Source of the DNA: an uncultured Collinsella sp.
GTDB taxonomy: Bacteria > Actinomycetota > Coriobacteriia > Coriobacteriales > Coriobacteriaceae
Length of the DNA: 16,247 nucleotides
NCBI GenBank assembly: GCA_902465425.1
Contig: CABQNA010000013.1
Coordinates: forward strand, 1-16,247
Reading direction: 5' to 3'
In this document: piece by piece, positions 12,182 to 16,247 of the stretch
Numbering within the stretch: the first letter of the stretch is position 1
Layout: each line of letters opens with the position of its first letter
Program-made: the position numbers and the translations under genes
Notes under the pieces: generated by a model
The model's database searches: none
Seen by the model: the letters and a program-made list of their open reading frames with translations, nothing else
Told to the model about the DNA's origin: nothing

Positions 12182-13267
12182 TTACGCAAACAGACCGTAG
12201 ATGCTGATGTTGGCCTTGGCATAGAGGCCGTTAGCATACTCGGTCCACTTGGAGCTAGCGCCTGAGGCCTGCGAGGAATACTGCTGGTAGGCGGTGTAAT
12301 AGGCGGTCATGGCCTGCTTATAGGTAGCGCTATCGGCCGTAAAGGCATCGTCAGCGAAGACCTTGGCATAGGTGCTATCGGCGTCCTTCCAGGTGCCCTT
12401 CTCGCTATCCCACTCGTCGCCGGCAAGGTTGATGATGTAGTCGGCGTAGTCCTTGCTCGCGGTCTCCTCGTTGCCGTCAGCAGGCTCAGTCGGGGCGGTC
12501 GGCATGCTTGCGGAGCTATCGCCCACCTTCTTCTTGTAGAGCTTCTGCAGCGTCGCGGACTGACGGACGATCTGCTTGGCCTGGTCCTTGGACACGCCGT
12601 ACTGCGTGGCCATGGTCTTGTAGTCGGAGGTGCCGATGGAATCCTCGGCGTACTGCTTCATTTCCTTGGAAGAGACGGTAATGCCCTCGTCCTCGGCAGC
12701 GTCCAGCAGAATCTGGTTGCGCACGTAGGACAGGATAACATCGGCAGACGGAGCGGTGTAGTTGCCGTCGTCGTCCTTGACGGTGTCGAGGCTGTACTGG
12801 CTCTCGATGGCCTCACGCGCGGTGATGTCGCTCTTTTTGCCGTTGTAGCTATAGCTTGCCACGGTCGAATCGAGCTGGTCCTCGGTCAGGGTCGCCGAGC
12901 CGACGCCCTTGCCGCCAAAGCCACCGTTGCCGATAAAGAAGCCGACCACGGCAGCGATCACAACGGCGACCACAAAGGCGGCAATCATCGTCTTCTTGTG
13001 CTTGGATGCATGGTCGTCCACGTCGGAGTCGTTGTCCTCATCCTGCTCCTCAGGCATGAGGTTCTCGTCAGCTGCATCCGCGGCGATCTTTGCCTCCAGG
13101 CGAGCGTCCTCCTCCTCGGCGGTCGTGCCGGCGGCAATATGTTCGGCAGACGTGCCGGCGACCAGGTCGATCTTCTCGTCCTCATCACCGTCAGGGCCTT
13201 CGCCGCGCTCGATGATCTGAATGCCGTCGATCTCGTCCTTCTCGTCCTTCTTTTGAATCAGACCCAT
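12182..13267 (-). CDS. single-pass membrane protein with SurA_N-like extracytoplasmic domain
   Basis: This 361-residue protein has three parts. The first is a very acidic N-terminus (1-88) with many Asp/Glu. After KHKK comes one membrane helix at about 93-113. The rest is an extracytoplasmic domain whose 125-248 section resembles the SurA/PrsA N-terminal chaperone fold: ITAREAIESQY, then SYVRNQILLDAAEDEGITVSSKEM (180-203, quoted in part: SYVRNQILLDAAEDEG), then YGVSKDQAKQIVRQ. No parvulin PPIase domain is visible, and the C-terminus is Tyr/Ala/Ser-rich. A foldase or secreted-protein chaperone role is possible. The start has AAGGAG upstream, and the gene stands alone between hairpins. The fold call is by pattern only. 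Confidence 0.7.
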   Translation of the reverse strand: MGLIQKKDEKDEIDGIQIIERGEGPDGDEDEKIDLVAGTSAEHIAAGTTAEEEDARLEAKIAADAADENLMPEEQDEDNDSDVDDHASKHKKTMIAAFVVAVVIAAVVGFFIGNGGFGGKGVGSATLTEDQLDSTVASYSYNGKKSDITAREAIESQYSLDTVKDDDGNYTAPSADVILSYVRNQILLDAAEDEGITVSSKEMKQYAEDSIGTSDYKTMATQYGVSKDQAKQIVRQSATLQKLYKKKVGDSSASMPTAPTEPADGNEETASKDYADYIINLAGDEWDSEKGTWKDADSTYAKVFADDAFTADSATYKQAMTAYYTAYQQYSSQASGASSKWTEYANGLYAKANISIYGLFA

Positions 13268-13305
13268 ATCGGTTACTCCTTGTTAGGAAACATAGTCTTC
13301 AATAG

Positions 13306-13334
13306 AATACGCCCGACAGAGTGCCGGGCGTATT
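13306..13334 (-). terminator. hairpin after icd, probable terminator
   Basis: AATACGCCCG (13306-13315) and CGGGCGTATT (13325-13334) form a perfect 10-pair stem with a 9-base loop, 60 bases past the icd stop. The minus-strand sequence after it is only moderately U-rich. A second, weaker pair, GCAAAC (13351-13356) with GTTTGC (13376-13381), lies just before it. Confidence 0.55.
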
Positions 13335-13393
13335 GATTCTTAGGTTATACGCAAACACTTAAGTACTATTTAGGCGTTTGCAGCGTGCATACC

Positions 13394-14479
13394 TTAGGCC
13401 AGGTGCGCGATAACGGCATCGGCAAAGGCCTGCGTGCCCACGGCGCCCTCAACGGAGCCGGTCTGGGCACGACGCACGTCACCGGTAACCTGCTCGCCCT
13501 CGTCGAGCGTGGCAGATACGGCGGCACGAATGCGATTGGCAGCATCGTTCTCGCCCAGGTGATCGAGCATCATCGCAGCAGAGAGGATCTCGGCCGTGGG
13601 GTTGGCGATATCCTTGCCCGCGATATCGGGCGCGGAGCCGTGCGTAGCCTCAAAGATGGCGCAGTCGGCACCGATGTTGGAGCCGGGGGCCATGCCCAGA
13701 CCGCCCACCAGGCCGGCGCACAGGTCGCTCACGATGTCGCCGTACAGGTTGGGCAGCACCAGGACATCGAAGTCGTTGGGGTTCTGGACCAGGCCCATGC
13801 AGGTGGCGTCGACGATCTTGTCGTTGAACTCGATATCAGGATAGTTGGCGGCCACCTCGCGCGCCACGCGCAGGAACAGGCCGTCGGTCGCCTTCATAAT
13901 GTTGGCCTTGTGCACGGCCGTCACCTTTTTGCGGTCGCAGCGGCGGGCATACTCAAAGGCATACTCCACAATGCGGCGGCTCTTGGCGATAGAGATCGGC
14001 TTGATCGAGATCGCGGAATCGCCGGCGAATGTCTTTTGGCCCGAACGCTCAACAAGCTGCGAGAGCTCCTCGACCTCGGCAGCGCCCTCATCGAACTCGA
14101 TGCCGGCGTAGAGGTCCTCGGTGTTCTCGCGCACGATGACCAGGTCGACGTCGCGGAAGCGCGAGCCGTCGCCCGGCTGCGACAGGCAGGGGCGCACGCA
14201 GGCATACAGGTCGAAGTGCTTGCGCAGGGCCACGTTGACGCTGCGGAAGCCCGTGCCGACCGGTGTGGTGATGGGGCCCTTGATGGCAACCTTGGTCTCG
14301 GCGACCGCATCGAGCACGTGCTGGGGCAGCGGCGTGCCAAACTCGTCCATGACGCCGGCACCGGCCTCCTGGACGTTCCAATTGATCTGGACACCGGTAG
14401 CCTCGACCACGCGGCGCATGGCCTGCGTAATCTCGGGACCGATACCGTCACCGGGAATCAGGACTACATCGTGCGCCAT
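13394..14479 (-). CDS. NAD-type isocitrate dehydrogenase (isopropylmalate dehydrogenase superfamily)
   Basis: This 361-residue beta-decarboxylating dehydrogenase would convert isocitrate to 2-oxoglutarate and CO2. Nucleotide and substrate elements are in order: LIPGDGIGPE (7-16), TTPVGTGFRSVNVALRKHFDL (71-91; key residues S80, N82, R86), R96 in ACVRP, RENTEDLYAG (117-126), K191 in VHKANIMK, and D224, D248, D252. The coenzyme loop is GSAPDIAGKDIANP (281-294). Asp285, instead of the Lys of NADP enzymes, points to NAD. The S-x-N motif favours isocitrate over isopropylmalate, as in mitochondrial IDH3-type enzymes. The ribosome site is inside the end of the upstream HEAT gene, six bases away, so the two are coupled. 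Confidence 0.88.
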   Translation of the reverse strand: MAHDVVLIPGDGIGPEITQAMRRVVEATGVQINWNVQEAGAGVMDEFGTPLPQHVLDAVAETKVAIKGPITTPVGTGFRSVNVALRKHFDLYACVRPCLSQPGDGSRFRDVDLVIVRENTEDLYAGIEFDEGAAEVEELSQLVERSGQKTFAGDSAISIKPISIAKSRRIVEYAFEYARRCDRKKVTAVHKANIMKATDGLFLRVAREVAANYPDIEFNDKIVDATCMGLVQNPNDFDVLVLPNLYGDIVSDLCAGLVGGLGMAPGSNIGADCAIFEATHGSAPDIAGKDIANPTAEILSAAMMLDHLGENDAANRIRAAVSATLDEGEQVTGDVRRAQTGSVEGAVGTQAFADAVIAHLA

Positions 14480-14485
14480 AATCTG

Positions 14486-15184
14486 TTACTCCTCGTCTTC
14501 GGCGTCGTCAGATTTTTTAACGCTAGCACGCTTCTTCTTTTTGGAGAGATCCAGGCCAAAACGTTTAACAAGCATTTCGCAAATCTCGCTCGAACGGGCC
14601 TTGAGATAGCTGCCCTTGCCGTTCTCGGCGTCGAACTTAAGGCGCAGCGCGAGCTTCTCGGCAACCTCGGCGTCGATCTCGCCCTGGCAAAACTCGTACA
14701 GGCAACCGAGCATGTCGCGATACTCAAGGTCGCCGTGGTAGCACTGGATGGCCTCGTCCAGGATGGGCCAAGCCTCGCGCGAACGCTCGACGCTCGTGGC
14801 ACCCCACACGCACAGCAGGCGGAAGGCGGCATAGCGCAGCGTGGAGGAGATCTCGTCGAACAGCGCAGTCTCGGCGCCCTCAAAGGCATCGCCCAGCTGC
14901 TCGGGGCAGGTGGTAGCGAGCGCCGTCAGGGCATCGAGGGCCTCCCAGCGGGTCTGCGCCTCGGGGCGGTCGAGCGCCTCGATCAGCGCGGGCACGCAGG
15001 GCACGACGCGCTGCGGATCGCGCTCGGCAAGCAGGTGCAGCACGCGGGCGGCAAACTGGCGGATGCGGCGCGTGGGGCAGCCGAGCTCCTTGACCAGACG
15101 GTCGACGGCGTTCTCGTTCTCCTCTGCCAGCTGAAGCTGTGCCAGCTCCTCGTCGGTGAGCTGTTCGTCTTTGTTTTCTGCCAT
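14486..15184 (-). CDS. HEAT-repeat protein
   Basis: This 232-residue soluble protein has an acidic N-terminus, then pairs of short helices of HEAT type. Examples are RRIRQFAARVLHLLAERDP (39-57), VPALIEALDRPEAQTRWEAL (64-83) and ISSTLRYAAFRLLCVWG (112-128). A helical region follows, then a basic stretch, LSKKKKRASVKK, and an acidic end, DAEDEE. HEAT repeats serve protein contacts, so a scaffold or partner role is likely; no enzyme motif is visible. It lies 15 bases after the membrane-protein gene, and its last codons hold the ribosome site of icd. AGAGGT precedes its start. Confidence 0.8.
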   Translation of the reverse strand: MAENKDEQLTDEELAQLQLAEENENAVDRLVKELGCPTRRIRQFAARVLHLLAERDPQRVVPCVPALIEALDRPEAQTRWEALDALTALATTCPEQLGDAFEGAETALFDEISSTLRYAAFRLLCVWGATSVERSREAWPILDEAIQCYHGDLEYRDMLGCLYEFCQGEIDAEVAEKLALRLKFDAENGKGSYLKARSSEICEMLVKRFGLDLSKKKKRASVKKSDDAEDEE

Positions 15185-15199
15185 AGTTACCTCTTCTTA

Positions 15200-15628
15200 C
15201 TATTTCTTAGCGTGCTTGCCAGCACCCTTGCTGTCATCGGTGACCGAGATGAGCTGTCGGTCGGCTGCACCATTGCGACGCGCACGGCGACGCTCCTCGG
15301 CGTCGCCCGCGTCGGCAGCGGCGCGGTGAGCCTTGTTGACGTTAAAGACCTCGTCGTGCTTGCGCCACGGACCGACGGACTCGCCAAAGCTCATCTTAAG
15401 GCCGGCGATAAAGCCGCCGAGCCAGCCGATCGGCGCAAACTGCACCAGCGGGAACAGTGAGAACACCCAGATCAGCAGGACGACTGCCGCCGCGCCTGCA
15501 AAGTTGGCAATCCAGTAGTCGCGCTTGGTGATCACGCGCTTTTCGCAGGCCCACTGGCCGCACAAAAAGCCAATGTAGATCGCAAAGAGAAAGAGCACCA
15601 GCGCTAGCACCACGAACGTCCAGCTCAT
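15200..15628 (-). CDS. small membrane protein of unknown function
   Basis: This 142-residue protein has membrane helices at about 4-25 and 41-63, and possibly a third at 65-80. A basic, Ala/Arg-rich cytoplasmic tail (100-142) with EERRRARRNG ends in KHAKK. I do not recognise the family. ATG at 15628-15626 is preferred over a start 12 codons upstream because GGGGAG lies eight bases before it. That ribosome site is the end of the upstream dehydrogenase gene, whose stop is five bases away. Confidence 0.75.
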   Translation of the reverse strand: MSWTFVVLALVLFLFAIYIGFLCGQWACEKRVITKRDYWIANFAGAAAVVLLIWVFSLFPLVQFAPIGWLGGFIAGLKMSFGESVGPWRKHDEVFNVNKAHRAAADAGDAEERRRARRNGAADRQLISVTDDSKGAGKHAKK

Positions 15629-15633
15629 GGGCG

Positions 15634-16247
15634 CTACTCCCCGTGATGGTGGCCGCAGCAGCACTCGTGGCCGTCGTCATGGCCGTGGCCGCCGCAGCAC
15701 TCGTGGTCCTCGCCGTGATGGTGACCGCAACCGCACTCATGGTCGTCGCCGTGCTCGCCGCAACCGCAGCCGTCCTCGTGAGCGCCATGCTCCTCAGGAC
15801 GATACTGCGACCAGTCCAGACCGGCGGCGATGGCGTCGGCCTCCTCCTTATAGAGGACTGTGATGGCCTGGGTGCCCAGCTTGGCACCACCGATGGCGTC
15901 GAGCATGTCGTAGAGCGTAAAGGCCACGTCGGCGCCGGGCAGCGCAAGCTCGCGGTCGTCGGCATAGGCGAGTGCCAAGCGCAGATCCTTAATGAAGTGC
16001 TCGACCATAAAGCCAGGCTTGTAGTCGCCGTCGAGCGCCTTGGGCGCCAGGCTCTCCATAGCGCCGGACTTGCCGGTGCCGCCCAGGATCATCTGACGGG
16101 CCTTCTCCAGGTCAAGGCCGCTCAGCTCGGCAAATGCCATGGCGTCTGCCATGCCGACCATGCAGGCGCCCAGCGACACCTGGTTGGCGAGCTTGGCAGC
16201 CTGGCCCTTGCCGGCGCCGTCGAAGCAGCAGATGTTGGCCGCGAAGG
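15634..16247 (-). CDS. 3-hydroxyisobutyrate-dehydrogenase-family enzyme with His/Cys-rich tail (5' end outside the window)
   Basis: The gene enters from the right edge, and 203 residues are visible. They are the C-terminal helical domain of the 3-hydroxyisobutyrate / tartronate-semialdehyde reductase family. GKGQAAKLANQ (visible residues 12-22) holds the conserved catalytic lysine K18, and the domain runs to about residue 150. The NAD-binding Rossmann half is cut off. The last 53 residues (15637-15795) are not part of the family: they are an acidic tail with 14 His and 9 Cys. DHECGCGHHHGE and GHECCCGHHHGE are near-copies within it. This composition suits binding of nickel, zinc or a similar metal, as in other His-rich tails. 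It is the first visible gene of a four-gene leftward operon. The substrate is unknown. Confidence 0.85.
   Translation of the reverse strand, partial: FAANICCFDGAGKGQAAKLANQVSLGACMVGMADAMAFAELSGLDLEKARQMILGGTGKSGAMESLAPKALDGDYKPGFMVEHFIKDLRLALAYADDRELALPGADVAFTLYDMLDAIGGAKLGTQAITVLYKEEADAIAAGLDWSQYRPEEHGAHEDGCGCGEHGDDHECGCGHHHGEDHECCGGHGHDDGHECCCGHHHGE

Noticed and set aside
13385..15460. 691-residue rightward open frame opposite icd, the HEAT gene and part of the next gene
   Set aside because: Length alone is striking, but it mirrors three recognised genes, has no ribosome site or domain, and is explained by GC-rich third positions.

Overview
The window is bacterial, GC-rich and tightly packed. 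Gene content, the CCA-encoding tRNA remnant and gene order suggest a gut actinobacterium of the class Coriobacteriia, probably Collinsella or a relative. That is an inference from remembered family resemblance; no search was run.

Positions 1-211 are the end of an integrated element. About 166 bases of AT-rich DNA stop exactly where the 3' half of a tRNA-Thr(CGT) gene begins. No 5' half is present, as expected for a tRNA attachment site. The rest of the element and the intact tRNA should lie to the left.

Positions 319-10478 form an amino-sugar locus, best read as N-acetylgalactosamine (or galactosamine) use. A mannose-family PTS (IIA, a YajC-like protein, IIB, IIC, IID; 10478 to 7272) imports and phosphorylates the sugar. 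NagA (4956 to 3787) removes the acetyl group. AgaS (6240 to 5074) deaminates and isomerises the product to tagatose-6-phosphate. A PfkB kinase (2029 to 1094) adds the second phosphate. The aldolase is not in the window. A LacX-type mutarotase and a YhcH/NanQ-type protein sit with the kinase, suggesting anomer handling. A GntR/UTRA repressor (7086 to 6355) lies inside the cluster, and matching CTGGT-AGTA-ACCA operators lie upstream of both agaS and the PTS operon. A 43-codon remnant of a second nagA is stranded between the kinase and yhcH. A flavodoxin-like gene runs the other way in the middle.

Positions 10479-11179 are about 700 bases of AT-rich DNA without a gene, but dense in operator-like palindromes of three kinds. 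It separates the PTS operon from a rightward two-gene unit, a DUF2975 membrane protein and a small Cro/CI-type regulator, whose promoter -10 box is overlapped by a 16-base palindrome.

Positions 12182-16247 are all leftward. They hold a single-pass membrane protein with a SurA_N-like extracytoplasmic domain, then a four-gene operon: a 3-hydroxyisobutyrate-dehydrogenase-family enzyme (5' end outside the window), a small membrane protein, a HEAT-repeat protein and an NAD-type isocitrate dehydrogenase. The dehydrogenase carries a striking 53-residue His/Cys-rich tail, the most unusual protein feature here.
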